NCBI RefSeq assembly: GCF_018139145.2
Contig: NC_059477.1
Location: 43,461,502 to 43,525,501 of the forward strand
Length of the DNA stretch: 64,000 nt
DNA from: Gymnogyps californianus
Taxonomy: Eukaryota; Chordata; Aves; Accipitriformes; Cathartidae
Reading direction: 5' to 3'
Below the pieces are notes generated by a model that was given only the letters and a program-made list of their open reading frames with translations, made no database searches and was not told the origin of the DNA. How positions within the stretch are numbered: the first letter of the stretch is position 1; the number at the start of each line of letters is the position of its first letter. This document shows positions 45,761-58,752 of this stretch, piece after piece. A program made the translations under genes and the position numbers.

Positions 45761-48435
45761 GATTTTAATTTTCTGATTGCTGAAGGCCTGTTAGCCTGAT
45801 AAGTACCAGGGCTGTTAACTTCTGTGGGCTCTGCTTCTCCATCAGCATCACCCTCGTCGTAGTCTGTTCGCTCTGTACATGCCTGGCAGGTCACATATGG
45901 GAAGCCCATAACGTGGCCACCACGTTAGCAGGTTTGGACATGTATGTTCTAGATGTACGCATCCATATCGTTACTGCCAGCGTATTACCTCTGCCTACTT
46001 TTTATCATTATAGTAATAGCTGAATAATTTCATTTAAAGTCTTTGAGAAGAACTACAACGGTTACAGGTGGCTTTACTAAGGAAGAGGGAAAAAAAGCGT
46101 CTCAAGGAACATGAAAACGTGGTAGAGGTTTTAGTGTACCTCATTAATTTGTCCTGGATTGCAGACATTCTTTGATTGTGATACTCTTTAATGGCAATTC
46201 TTAATTGTTGACATTAAAAAATATGCTGAGCTGAGCAAAGAGACGAATTCTGGCTACAGTGCAGACGTTACTTCCTATTCTCAAAAATTAAGCATAACGG
46301 GCACAGTGGCTTAATAACCTCTCTCAAGAACCATAGTTCAATCCCAAGTGCCATCAGAAAGGTTAGGTATTTAAATCTTGGCAAATAGGCAGTTTATGAA
46401 TTTCAGTGCACATGGGCAACTTAGTCAAGTTCTTGAGACTATGGAAAATCTAGAAAAGAAGAAGAGGACTCCTCTCCTAAGTAAAAGCAAAGATGCCAGC
46501 ACAGATAGGCTTCTTCCAACATATGGATTCAATTAATATTATTCAACAAAGTGCTGTGAGCCCAATATTCAGTCCACCTTTCTGACCACCTTGGAAGGAG
46601 TCCAGTTGTATTCGGCTTGGCTGTAACTTCTACTGTGCCACGCTGGGGGACTGGATTGCACTGTCAGATGTGGTACATGCATTCTGTTGACCAACGCGAA
46701 AATATGGAATGTGTCCTTTCTGAGGGAGAAAATGAGGGTATAGAAAGACTGCTGGGGACAAGAGGAATTGCACTGACTGGGAAGTGCAGCTCTGGTCACG
46801 GTACTCGGGCCAGCCAGCTTGGTGACACCTACAGTAAACCTATACATAGAAAGGCGATGTTCATAATTAAGCCACATCTACCCCTCTGCATGCTCGTGTT
46901 AAGGAACGAAGTAAATATAAAATGCAGCAGAACCAGCCGCATTCACAAGCAACCAGAGGACCCTTTCCCTGGGCTGGGCTCATACACAGCTGGGATACCA
47001 GCAGCGTGGAAAAGCTAAGATGCCGCTACGAGCAGGAAGGCACCCACGTTATTCTGCTGACAAGAAACCAAATCAAACTGCTAAGATAAAGAGGTCTTGA
47101 GAAAGAAAGTAGAAACCTGGAGAGTGAAAGGAAAGCAAGGAACTGGAAGAAAAAATTGGAGAGCTGATATTCCTTCCTCCTGGTTTAGCCTCACCTTCTC
47201 TCTTGGCTTCATAACATATTTTAACAATATTTTATTGTCTGTAATTAATGTATTTATTCTAATAGCACACACATTAGTTAAGAGAGAGAACCCTTAGGTT
47301 TTTCCCTTGCTTTCGCCAACACCCACTTTGCACGAGGAGCCGTGTCCCAGCAGCGACCAGAAGGACGCGCTGGTGCTGGCACAGGCAGGGCATTAACGCA
47401 CCAACAACGTCTGTGGGTAAACGTAACACCGGACCGAATAGTCCTCATTGAGACGGGGAATTAGGTAGCCCTTCAGGTGAACTTATATTATGGTAAGTTA
47501 TATGATATGCGCTATACATCACATTTTTCTTGTTCCTATCCAACACCTTCAGAGTTTCCTTCCATTCATATTGTAACAGAAAACAAGCTCCATTTACAGT
47601 CCTTCATGCAGATGACTTGCATACTGTTTCAGCTATACATTATTCTACCTTTCTCTCTCTTTCTCACTCTCATGGATGAGAACCTTAACTCCTGGTACCT
47701 GCTATTGCTACAGTGTTCAGGAGCGGCTTGCTAAGTTAAAGTTTCATTCAAGATATTATTCTTGCCTTGAAAAATTGCAAGTTATAAACTGTTTCAGATC
47801 ATACTATATAAATATCTCAGGTCTGAATTAATCTGCAAAGTTTGTTAGAAATGAAGGTCAGGACTTGAATTCGCAGCAATTAGAATCATTGATATTTTCA
47901 TGGTGTCAGTCTCCTTTTCCTGATTATCAGCTTCCATGGCGCTAACACCTAAAAAGTTTGCCCCTCTGACCCTGCTTGAGTTTAGATGTAGATTTTGTAA
48001 TGCTGAGAATGTGTTTCTGCTTTACTTTTTGTAAGTCAAAGGAAATTTGTTTTAGAAAACATCATGAATAGAACATATGTACGCAGAAATATATAATTTT
48101 ATATATTTTAATTAAGTATTATAGCCAAGTAAAATACTGATCTGGATTCTGCCTTCTCCAACCTTTGCCTCAACACTTAATGCAATTTATTAATGGTGTT
48201 CTGACCTACAAGGTAACTAACTAGGAGATCAACTTCCAGCACAAACTGCTGGGAATAAGCTTGCCAGCATTCAGTTATTTATTGAAAGCAAGGACAGAAG
48301 GCTGATCTGGTAGTGGGAGGCCTGAAAAGAAATACCATTCCCTGAGATCCCTTCAAAAAGAAAGTCATGACGGTTATCGGAGTCAGACCCAAGAGATCCT
48401 TGATTAAAGATATCCATTGACACTTCTGCTGGCAC
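45761..48435. other. single-copy AT-rich DNA, no gene seen
   Basis: The frames at 46569-46877 (minus) and 46617-47018 (plus) overlap each other and show no domain. A faint tRNA-SINE-like text (GTGGCTTAATAACC...GTTCAATCCC) lies near 46306-46345. Nothing further is supported. Confidence 0.45.
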
Positions 48436-48459
48436 AAAAAAAAAAAAAAAAAAAAAAAA
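48436..48459. repeat. A24 homopolymer
   Basis: Pure A run, preceded by GGCAC and followed by TCC; no element body recognised on either side. Confidence 0.92.
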
Positions 48460-49299
48460 TCCTTCATCAATACTGACAAATATGCAGTCCCTCTACGAAT
48501 CCACAGGCATTTCAATATGAGAACTAATGGAAATCCAGTGGAACAGAGGAAACGGGAACTGTCAGAGCATCACTTCAGCGACTCTTCAATAATCTTTCCC
48601 AGTCAAGAGATCAGAGGCTGCACAGCCATTAGAACTGAAAACATGTCTCAGAGGTTTACAATTCACACAGAAACATGGGAGTTTGGTACGCTATTTACCT
48701 TGGACCCAGTTGAAATGCCAGAGCGGCCTGTGATACATTCATTGACCCTGGTTATAGAGATGCTTTAGTCTTTAGTTACGCAACAGCATATCACTTTTAG
48801 CCTGCAGAGCCACCACACTACTGCTGTGTGTGCCTATCCAAGGAAGCAAACTCTTTCCTGTGTCCCCTCCTAATAACTTTGCAGACATCGCTTAATTTCA
48901 GTCAAACTCAGCAGAATGGTAGACCTCAAAGTCTTCCAGTTCTTCCATATTTTATGAATCTAGTTGTCTAGATAGGGGTGGGGGGGGTTCCCCCAAAAAA
49001 GGCTGATAAGTTGACCTAATAGCCATCAGAAAATCAACATGGGAAACACACTGGGAAACCAGAGATCTGCTGCTCATAAACAACTCTCATTTTTACAATT
49101 TCCTATTCAAAATGCAGCTTCCATAAATGTAAGTTGTAGTAAAGAGAGCTCAGCACTTCTCCAAATCAGATCGAAGTCACACATCCATAAAAGCGGTCAC
49201 CAGTTAAAGGCTTAGTTAACGTGACTTGGTGTGTCAGGTAATACCTATAAGGACATCATTACCATCATTGTCCATCATTAAGAACATAGCATTTGTGGG
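48460..49299. other. single-copy DNA, no gene seen
   Basis: A GGGGGGGG-TT-CCCCC inverted run sits near 48979-48994. The 83-codon frame at 48517-48768 has no domain. The last 60 bases may belong to the CR1 relic that follows. Confidence 0.45.
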
Positions 49300-49815
49300 A
49301 CCGTGTGTCTAGTTCTGGAGCACGGTGCTCAAGAAAGATGAATTCAAAATGGAAGAACTATAAAGACGATCAGGAAAGAAAACAAAAGTCTATTTGTGGA
49401 AAGAGGAGTAGAAGAGCTTGGCCAGCTCAATGAACAAAACGAAGACCGAAAAGGGATGTGATTTTTCATTTCTTTTTTCTTTTTTTTGTTAATGAAATAA
49501 ATTAGGTGGTAGTAAATAGCTAGGAAACAAGAACATTTATTCAACTTTAAAAATATTGCTGTCAGAAGAACAGTTGGTGTAACCTGGCCATTAAAATATT
49601 TTCATTTAAAGATGAATGATGGTTTCCTACAGTCAGAACAAAGTTCTGAAACAGCATTTCATAAGGCCTAATCGAAGGGGGAAAACTAGTAAATTTTAAT
49701 ACAACTACATGATATAGCTGCTTGAAAAACAGCAGAAGACTGAACATCATAGTCTTTCCGATCCTATGGCCCGGCGAGTAACGTCACGCTGCAAATATGT
49801 CTCGGGCATCAGGAG
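49300..49815 (+). mobile_element. ancient CR1 LINE relic (ORF2 C-terminus toward the 3' end)
   Basis: GTGTGTCTAGTTCTGGAGCA starts a run of words that follow CR1 ORF2 in order: CTCAAGAAAGATG, GGAAAGAGGAGTAGAAGAGCTTGGCC, GAAGACCGAAAAGGGATGTGAT. After a T-rich insertion come AGAACAGTTGGTGTAACCTGGCC, GATGGTTTCCTACAGTCAGAACAAAGTTCTGAAACAGC and CCTATGGCCCGGCGAGTAAC. Together these outline the C-terminal coding part and the region before the 3' end of an old CR1 copy in plus orientation. No frame survives. The right boundary is approximate. Confidence 0.6.
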
Positions 49816-51491
49816 AGCATCAAATTCACCCAAACCAGCTTCAGCTGCCCGGATCTCTCCCCTCAGAAACCCATTCCATGTTTGCAACAAATAAGGCAAG
49901 AGGGAACAGTCTTCTCCATTATGCAATCTCGAGTCATCCTCTAAGTAGCTCAACCTTCTGAATTAAATAAAGCAAGGGTCCTATGACTTTGCAACCGTAA
50001 TAATAATCTTTGCCATAGTTTTCCAGGTAAAACACTCTAGCATATGCATAGTCAAACACACTTCATTGAATCTAATACCATTACGGTCCTTTCCCCTTGA
50101 GAGGAAACTGCAGGCATGCGATTTCTGTACACAGTAGTTTTCTTATGGTCTAAAAATTACCAGAATTTAAAACACACAGGAGGGGAAAAAAAAACAAAAC
50201 AGAGAGAAAGAGAGAGAGACAGTAAGTGGGAATTTTTCGTACTCTGGATGCATAGTAAAAAGATAGAATGGTATAACCTTATTTTTTCTTGCTAATACAC
50301 CTCAACTCTGACCTTCCTGAAAACCAGGACCTCCTGGGTAATATGGTAATTTAATGTGAGCGCTTATATGCTGATTTCTATGGAGTGGGTTGGCTTTGTG
50401 AAATACGACATGGTTTACTTTTAAATAGAGCTCAGCTGAGACCTAGAAGGGAACTGGAAGCAGGCCTCCAATGGAGAGAGATAAATGCCTAATTTACTGT
50501 CCCACTTAATCCAGCACTTTTTCCTTAAGTCATTATCTCCCATTCCTCATTATTGTGGCAGCACAGTCATGAAAGACATGTGCAGTGAGACCATGATTTG
50601 AGTACTTCTGTTTACAATAGCCACAATTTATCATTAAAAAAACCCCAGTATAGCTGAGCTGCTATGTGAAATATTAAAGATAAATAGGATAAGGTCTGGT
50701 AATCCATGTTCCAGCTCAGACGTACCTTTACCTGGAGAATATCATACACAACCGTAGCTGGAAAATCTGTTTCAGAGCACCATTTGTCCAGTAACGTGGA
50801 TTATGGAGAAGACAAGCGGTGCAAGGTGAGCGTCAGACAGCATTTCAACATCCTTTTCTACTGGTTGTATTTTTGACATATTTGCAAGAAGTAGTATGAC
50901 ACACATAGGGTATCAGGAACACTCTGAGCAAGCAAACCAACAACCCTGTTCACCCAGGTCTTCTCTGGATGGCGGCCAACCCACCACGGCAGCTGCCCTC
51001 AGCTGCGGTGCTGGAGAGCACCACGCGAGACGCCTCCCAGTAACTCCAGCAGGCTGCTGCCAAAGCCAGTCCCCACAGCTGGTTCCTCATCCCAGGTCAG
51101 CAGCCTGAAATTCAAATCTAGCCTGAAAGGCTGCAAGGACGCTGGATCTTACGTAGAGGATGAACTGAGACTGTAGAGCCTGCAACCGGCTGCCGCCGGG
51201 GAGGCGGCGATGCTGGGCAGGATCGGACCCCGCAGGGAGACTGCCAAAGCCCTCCCGGGGGGGTGAGCCCCAGGGGAGCTCGCCCAGCACGGCTTTCACC
51301 AGGCTGAGACGCTGCTGTGATCGGATGCTGCGGCTGTATTAAAAATGCTGCGGCCTTTTAGACTTCGACACACGTCTCGATCTTTTTCATTGCACCTCGG
51401 CACTTGGCACTAAATGAGAATACCAGCCAGAAAAGGATATCGCGTGTCCTAACATTTCAAGTATGCATATAAATTAAAATATTCTCAAATT
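49816..51491. other. single-copy DNA with candidate conserved element at 50340-50700
   Basis: A purine AGAG-rich patch lies at 50182-50220. The slice 50340-50700 is non-repetitive and frame-free (CACTTAATCCAGC, CCTCATTATTGTGG, TTTATCATT cores) and reads like conserved non-coding DNA. A GC-richer patch at 51180-51300 has no exon signature. Confidence 0.4.
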
Positions 51492-51511
51492 AAAAAAAAA
51501 AAAAAAAAAAA
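51492..51511. repeat. A20 homopolymer
   Basis: Pure A run in AT-rich single-copy DNA. Confidence 0.92.
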
Positions 51512-54440
51512 TAGGATCTGTAAGTTTGGATCGCCTCAGGGCAACAGTAGCTGACGTGTCACGTGCCCATTAAATTTGGTATTCATTAAGGACAATGTCT
51601 TTTTAGTACAACAAGCCTGTGCAGCCCCTACCTCAGCACAACACACCCCGCCTGGTCCCACAGACGTAAAGATCGTGCTCCCATCGACGCACAAGTTAAT
51701 TTACATCATGGAAATTTCTTCCCTTTACACATTTTTAAAGGGGGGCGGGGGGGAAGCATTCGCTCACCAAACGGCTTTGCAAAATGACAGGTTGCAAGGC
51801 ACGAACTGTTTAAACCCTGGGGAATGTCTTGAGGGTGCCCTCACACTGTGAAACCGGCCGGGAAAGGCTCTCCGAGAGCACCGTCCCACCCGTCCCAGGA
51901 GGCCGGAGCTACGCAAACAAAAGCCATACTTTATCACTTTCTGAAACGGCACAATCCCAAAATGCAAATTAGCTAGTTCATTTCTTGCAAATTTCACATT
52001 AATTATTACTCTTTATCAGTTTAAATATTAGTGTCATATGTACGGTTATAGGGCTACTTGTCTGCCTATTTAGAACAGATGTTTCGAGAAGTGCGGAGTG
52101 TAAATATTTATGGGTTAAAAGAAGAGACTTTGTAATTTAAAGAGCTCTGCCATCGGTTCTCACGCTGCCTTATTCCATACTTTGGAGAACCGCTTTGCTG
52201 TCAGTTTGTTTTGGAGACAGTCAAATGCTTATATGTACATGTAAACTGCCACTTGCAAATTCCGCTTTTCCAGCTCAAAATATCAAATACTCAACACATG
52301 CAAGCCTAGAACAGGAAATATGGTTTTCCAGAAAGAGTTTTGCTCTTTGTTTTGTTCAGGTCTCGCATCCCATTCCCTTTCCTTCTGCTGTTCCCATGAC
52401 AGAGATACTCAGCACCTTTCAAAAAAAAAAATCAGGGCCAAAATACTTGAGCCGGGAAAATTAAAAACAAAGACACCCGAAGGGAGCTATCACTTGGCAG
52501 CCTTGGCTGACTTTTTTCAGATCACGGAATCCTAACCCAGCGTAAGAGTTTTTCCTCCCGCAGTCAGACAGGAGAAACCGCAGCTGGTCGTAGGACAGAC
52601 TGGTGCTCCTCAGCTCCTCAGCAAAGCCCCAGCCCCACCAAGGAGACCCCTCCTGACACGCCTGGCAAGGCCTCCTGTCTTGCTCAAGTACTGGCGATGC
52701 AGCTCTTCCCACCGCACCCTCCGAATATCCCCCCCCGTTCTAAACATCATTATACTTAACCTGTTTATCAAAAATTCATTACATGTAAATTTGATAGATA
52801 GTTCTCAATCTAGTAACGAAAGAGCTAAGTAAATTAACATCAGGCTGAGATTCAGTGTAAATTAACTAATCATTCAGAGCAGATATGAAATGCGAAACAC
52901 GCGTTTTCTTTTTAACATTCGATGCAGATTAGACCCCGGCGAGGCAGGACGGGACAAATGGCACCACTGCCGCGCGCGCAGGGAGGGACGCACAAATGCA
53001 GGCAGCGGCCAGGGGCACAGCCGAGCGGCCGTCACCCGCAAGATGATGAAGTTCAGGCTCTCATACCCTATTGACTTGGGATCCAGCCCAAAACAGATCA
53101 GAGATACGTGCCTGTTGCCTGAAAGCCGTGCCCCGGTGCTTGGAAGGAGCAGACCTTCCAGATCCAGGTTCCCCACGCGCATCCATGCCACGCCAGCACC
53201 TCCCAAAAGCTGCTTGGGATGCAGACTGGCTCTGTTCCCCATTCCTGAGGAATCAGGGACAAAGCGGCCCCGACACAGAATACAATGCTGTAAACATTGA
53301 CTACCAGCGCTGGTAGCAGTGCCATATATTGCTGGTACGTTAGAAGGGACACGAAGAGAAAGCAGAGGAGAAGTAAGGGACTTCCCCAGCACGCCTCTGC
53401 TGGGAGCCTCGGGCAAACCATTCCCACCCATTTCCTTCAAAACCTCTCGCCCTCTACCCCTCTCATACAAGCTGTTGCAAAGCTTCTCTCAAACGTATTG
53501 CTGTTTTGATGAAGTATGCCAAGTCAGCAGTTTTCAGTGCTGGTTTTGCTCATTTATTTTCTTGCAGGACTGGGGTAGGGACACTGCCCACCCCATCAAC
53601 CAACTAAAGAAACAAACTCTCAAGGAAGTTTGGTGCTTCCAACTTCCAATCATTTCTTCTGTAACTATGAAAACGATAGAGAAAATTTTGCACAATGGAG
53701 GTAAATAAATAATAAAATCTAAAGGGGGGTTGCATTGAATAATATCTAGAAATATAACCCAGGTGTGTACAAGTTAAAGATTCTTATTAGCACATGAAAA
53801 ACATAGAACTGTTTGTTCTAAAAGCCACTCTGAAAGCCAGACACCTGCGTATTTCTAAGAAAAGAGGTAGAAAGAGTAAGAACGATTGACTAAACGCTGC
53901 AAGGGGCAGGTCTCTGCTAAGTAGGGATGCTCTGTCAGTGATGGTACAGCTGGAATGATCTCCTCTGTGGCCTGTTGGCTTCTACAGAAGAAGACTATTT
54001 TAATGCAAGATGATTTGTTTAGTGGTTTTGAAACTTCTGAAGAAAAAAAAAAAGAAAAGTGAGAAATTGGTTGCCCTTATGGCTTCACTTACATTTTCAC
54101 AAGACAAATGTATCCTAAACCACACTGTTAAAGTAGTCCCTGACCATTTATTTTCACCTGGGGTCTGGTTTCTGGTGGTTACCCTACCTCCTTAAACAAA
54201 CCTCAGCAAAAAGCGCAGGGAAGCACCAGGACACGGAACCATTTGTCCACGGGACGGGTGATGGGGCAGAAGGAGGTCTGACCCAGGACTCGTGCCCTGC
54301 CGCATGCCGGCGGTGCCAGGCCAGTGCCGAGGCGCTCCCTGCACCGCAGCTGCTGTGCGGTGAGCCTGCCCATGCCTGTAATGTTGCCCTCATCCATTCT
54401 TTTAAACACACTGCTGGCATGTTCCAAATGAGATAAGAAG
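51512..54440. other. single-copy DNA, no gene seen
   Basis: A G6-C-G7 run at about 51739-51753 could form a G-quadruplex. The 198-codon minus-strand frame (52874-53470) and its overlapping frames on both strands have no recognised domain. A perfect 16-bp palindrome CTACCAGCGCTGGTAG lies at 53301-53316. No repeat family recognised. Confidence 0.45.
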
Positions 54441-54459
54441 AAAAAAAAAAAAAAAAAAA
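54441..54459. repeat. A19 homopolymer
   Basis: Pure A run in single-copy DNA. Confidence 0.9.
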
Positions 54460-54699
54460 GGCACTTTTGCCTAGAAATAGGCGAGTATTTTTTGACCAAA
54501 AAAAAATTATTTTAAATTATTAAAATATGGAAGAGAAGAAGAGATGATAATTATTTTATTTTTGTTGAATCAAAAGTACTTTGGTCAACTCAAAGCAAAA
54601 AAGTCTGTTTCAAAGTTTCACGTGATATCATTTTGGTGAAAATTATCCTAAAGCATTTCTAAAGAGGATGAAAAAAGTTTTAAAATAAGTTATATAACT

Positions 54700-54728
54700 G
54701 GGGGGGGGGGGGGGGGGGGGGGGGGGGG
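54700..54728. repeat. G29 homopolymer
   Basis: Twenty-nine uninterrupted G bases between AACT and AGAACC. Runs of this length are rare in vertebrate DNA and should form very stable G-quadruplexes if real. Poly-G is also a known read artefact of two-colour sequencing, so an assembly origin is possible. Confidence 0.9.
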
Positions 54729-55969
54729 AGAACCAAAGCATTTTATTTTAGGTCCAGCAAATATTTTGGTTCAAAGGAAAATGAAAGTGGTAGAGAGTGG
54801 AAAACACACCCAGTCATTTCATTTCGATTCCTACTCTGTTTTTCTCCCTTCCCTCTGGTTTTCAGGTTGTCACCAATTTGGGAAAAACAACATTCACCCA
54901 TCGACCCTGCTCCTTGGGATTCCCCCCCCGAATATCAAATTTCTCATGAAGCTAGTAAAATTACTAAATCTTCTAAAATTAAACGTTTGTCAGAACAGCA
55001 TATAACAGAATGCAGAAATTGCATCCGACCCTCCCTCTCCTTTCTGTCCCCCTTCCCGTTGGAAAGCTCCAATGCTTTATTAAAAACGGATGTGTTAATC
55101 CCCAACAGGTTACAGCAGGAAAATACAGTTACCCCCGTTTTTTTGGAGAGGAACGCTGTGCAGCCCAAGAATACATTGCCGGGAGCTGCTCTCAGTGTGC
55201 CAGCGCAAACAGAACGGAGGTCTGTTGACACTGTAAGCAGAGCAAAAATTACAAACCGTTTTAGATGTATGAGTACTGGGTTTGAATGTAGCAGCCTGCA
55301 GTTTCCATCCTCACTGAAGGAGTACCAGGAACCGCAGACGAGAGCAGCGGTCTCTAACAGTTTCATTCATTACAGCACATTTCAGACTTTCTAATCACCC
55401 ACAAAGCCTGTTCAGTCCATGTCTTTGCCAGCTCTCACATAAAACTACCTCAGCCTCCAACAGACATGTTATGTAGAAATATGTTTCAAGTCCTTCACGA
55501 TTTCACAGGGCGAGCAAAGTTTCCTGTATTTAGGCAAGCCTGAACACCAAAGCCAGAACGTTGCACAAACTTTTTGTCATTTCTTCCCCCTCCATCGGTT
55601 AGGGTTTTTGCCGCTCCTTGGGTACGCTCAATATATTTACGACAGCAGGACCACATTGACTCCAGAGGCATTTGTCTGAACGTCTGTGTGCAACAAGTCC
55701 AGCTCCTCAGACCTGAGGTTCACTTGAACAGTTTGCTAATGCCAGACTCTAACAAGTTTCAGAGCACGACAAACATCTTTATCGGATTTAATTGCTACCG
55801 CTTATTTAGTCTTCGTACAGTTTTGCGCTCATGTTTGTAAGAACTATGCAAGTGCTCAGCTGCTACGTCAATCGACATATTGTAAAATGATTAAATGAAT
55901 AAATATTCGGCTATATGTATAAATGACCTATCCTGGGGGACAAGAGCCATTATTCACTGAGCATAATGC
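54729..55969. other. single-copy DNA, no gene seen
   Basis: A 175-codon plus-strand frame (54867-55394) and a 140-codon antisense frame overlap one another; neither has a recognisable domain. No repeat recognised. Confidence 0.45.
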
Positions 55970-56400
55970 ATCTCAAGGAAAGCAATGAAATTAATCAGAG
56001 GTCTGGAAAACCTGACATCTGAGGAAAGATTAAAAGAATTGGGGTTGTTTATCCTAAAAAAAGAACATTTAGTAGAGGACATGATAACAATTTTCAAGTA
56101 TGTCGACAGCTGTAGCAAAGATGGAAGGAAAATCAGTTTTTCACGTTTATGGTGGATTGGGCAAAAAAAGAAGGGATTTAAATTGCCACAAGGGAGACTC
56201 AGGTCTCATGGCAGGGGAAAAAAAAAAATTGAACAACATGGGAGAGTAAAGCACTGGAATAGGTTTCTTGGGGAATTTCTAACACTGGAGAGTAGGGAGC
56301 ATGTATACCTTGTCAGCAGCGAGATGGGTAAGGTGAACCGTGCTGGGAACACGGCCCCGATGACATCCCCTGGTGTGTTTCCAGCCGTGCTTTCCTATGA
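55970..56400 (+). mobile_element. old CR1 LINE 3' fragment with intact 3' end
   Basis: Starting near AAGCAATGAAATTAATCAGA, the frame from 55985 reads MKLIRGLENLTSEERLKELGLF and later VKHWNRFLGE, both recognisable CR1 ORF2 C-terminal blocks (compare ERLRELGLFSLEK and VTEHWNRLPRE). The region between is shifted and degraded. The end (GATGACATCCCCTGG...TTCCAGCC...TTTCCTATGA) matches the terminal CR1 layout, in which TTCCARCC leads to a TTCTATGA-type tail, so the 3' end is preserved at about 56400. It is 5'-truncated, as is usual for CR1. Divergence is intermediate between the 49.3-kb relic and the 61-kb copy. Confidence 0.75.
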
Positions 56401-58633
56401 GCCACCCAAAAGCTCACTCTATCGGAGAGGAGTAGAATGTCTTGCTAACTGAATGTCAAAGCAATTAAAGTGGGCAGAGACTCCTCTCAACATTATCTTG
56501 ACTTGATAAAATAAAGTTGTTTTGGCAATGCACACTGACAATTCCTGATTTTCAACCGCAGCTGTTTTTCTTGAGGCAAGACATGGAAAATGTTGAGACT
56601 TCAGAGTGAATTTTCAAAATACATGCAGAAACATTATTTTCAGAATACTCGTATTAGACAAAACTAATCAGCAATTTTCAGGGTATTTCCATGATCATAG
56701 CTACCTGTAACCTAAAGCTTATTTCCCTCCCACCCTCCCCACAAACACTACCGGACTGCTGCGTGCAAAGCATTCTTAACGCAGTTTAGCAGGTTTGCCT
56801 TCCAGACATGCTCAAGTTCATGGTCCAGCCCACATGGTGATAGCTACAGTACTCAACACTAAAATTCAAACATCTCTTCATTTGCTAATATTCTCACATT
56901 CATTTGTATTTCAACCACACATGCTACGTGCATAAACACAAAAAATTCAATAAATATCATTTTGTCAGTACTTCTCACATTTTTTCCCTTCCCATCATCT
57001 TCTGTCCAGACCCAATTCAATACTACCCTTCATCTATGGCAGTATGGCTCAGGCTTTGAAAGTGAGCTCCCTAAAGTTTGACCTGACCGGGGAAAGACTC
57101 CAACAACACAAAGCAAAAAAGAGGAGGAATTTGTGTTCAAGTCAGGAGGCAAGAGGACCACAGCAGCACACGCAAGTCAGGGCATGAGCATGCATGGGGT
57201 CTGCTGAATGGTTGTGTTCTCCATCCCTTTCACAACCATCGCTAATACCGCCTGCTTTGAGCTGATGTCCTCAGGCACTGCCTACTGTAATAACCCCTAG
57301 GTATGCTTAAATGCTTCTCTGAATGAGAGCACTAAACTTCAATTGTCCCGTCTCCTCTTTTTTAGACCTAAATTTCCCTAGATCGCCCAAAGAAATACCC
57401 ACAGCTGTGCCTGCATCCTTGCTGCAAATGCTCAGGTAGAGTTGACAGAGTTTGGTCCTTCAGCACAGCCCCGTGTGCTCATCGCCCTCCAGGGCCACTG
57501 ATCGTTTCAGCACTTCCAACTGTAAGAAATGCGCTCCTGAAAGCGCTGGCATGAAAGAGAGTACATGCGGAAGAAGACATGTTGATGCTTGGATGTGTCC
57601 TTCACGTTTCTATTGAAATAAGAGAGAGAGAGGGGAACATCCTACGGGAAAGCTTTTGCTTCTCCCAACCTGCTTCCAGAACAGGAGCGTGTGAGTGCTA
57701 CAGCAGCGCTCTGCAGAGGGGCTGTACGTACCAGGCAGTGGGCTACAAGCTCTGCCAGTCTGGCAAGCTGGACAGGAACAGCAAAGCTTTGATAGGCGAG
57801 TAGCCTCTGCATCTGTAAACCAGTGCATCTTAGACAGGAACATATCCAACACAGTGCCTGGCGCAAAATTCATCTGTCTGGCTTCATCTGCTGCGAGAAG
57901 GGGTGAAAGTTAACCGCGTTCCCAAGTACCTCACTATTCATTCCCATTTCCTCTTCTCGGTTAGGATTTTTAAAGTATCCTCTAAACAAAAGACTTTTGA
58001 GATGATAAGCTTGCTTTCCCAAAGACAGAGAAATCTGAGAAAGAGGGTGCACTGAAAAGGTAAGAATAAGGCTTTTCCAATAGCTAATAATTTTTCTGAC
58101 ACAAGATGCAAAAGTGTTCGGTAAGTTACTTACAAAGAATAATTGGCCGGTTTTGTTAAGTAGGGGCATTTATGAATTCTGCTATCAATCTTTGACCTTT
58201 GCAAATTGTATATCCAGAGCTCTGGTTGCACACCTTTCCACAGCATGGCCTATGCGAGATAAAAAATAAAAGCCTTTATTGTCATGTTTTTTCCTGTCAT
58301 TTGCATAAGTAGTCTATTAAATGCAGCTCACTCTTTCCTAATGCCTGCACTTACTGAACTCCATGGCACAAGTCCCAACATCGCCAAGAAACCTCGTCCA
58401 ATACTTTATTGCATTCCTGCCATGCTCTCCCTCATGCTTCCATCACAACTTTAAAAATGTTTACATTGGTAAAATATTGTACCCCTGAGCAACTGACAGA
58501 GAACGACTGCATTTGCAACAAACTACTTACCAAAAAAGTATAAAATATTGGTTCTAAGTGTGGTACCAAAGGTGGTCACTTGTAGGCTTTCTACTTCTGT
58601 GCCTTGGATCGGCATTGCTTCATACAACACAGT
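56401..58633. other. single-copy DNA, no gene seen
   Basis: Mixed composition with no recognised repeat. Frames at 57579-57913 overlap on both strands and have no domain. Confidence 0.5.
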
Positions 58634-58752
58634 TAAAAAAAAAAAAAAACCAAAACAAAAACCACACACAAACTAAACAAACACACAGAAACCCACAGCC
58701 CAAGTGTAAGCTCCATCACCTTAAAAAAAAAAAAAAAGGGAGGGAGGGAAGG
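58634..58752. repeat. A-rich low-complexity region with two A runs and CA-rich middle
   Basis: An A14 run, an AAC/CAC-rich middle, a second A15 run and a GGGA/GGGAGGG purine tail. It yields a spurious lysine-rich frame. Confidence 0.8.

Noticed and set aside
46306..46345. tRNA-SINE-like text with GTGGCTTAATAACC and GTTCAATCCC
   Set aside because: B box is one base short and no family pattern could be followed on either side.
52874..53470. 198-codon minus-strand frame
   Set aside because: No domain; overlapping plus-strand frames over the same GC-richer DNA make chance the better explanation.
54867..55394. 175-codon plus-strand frame overlapped by a 140-codon minus-strand frame
   Set aside because: Neither frame resembles a known protein.
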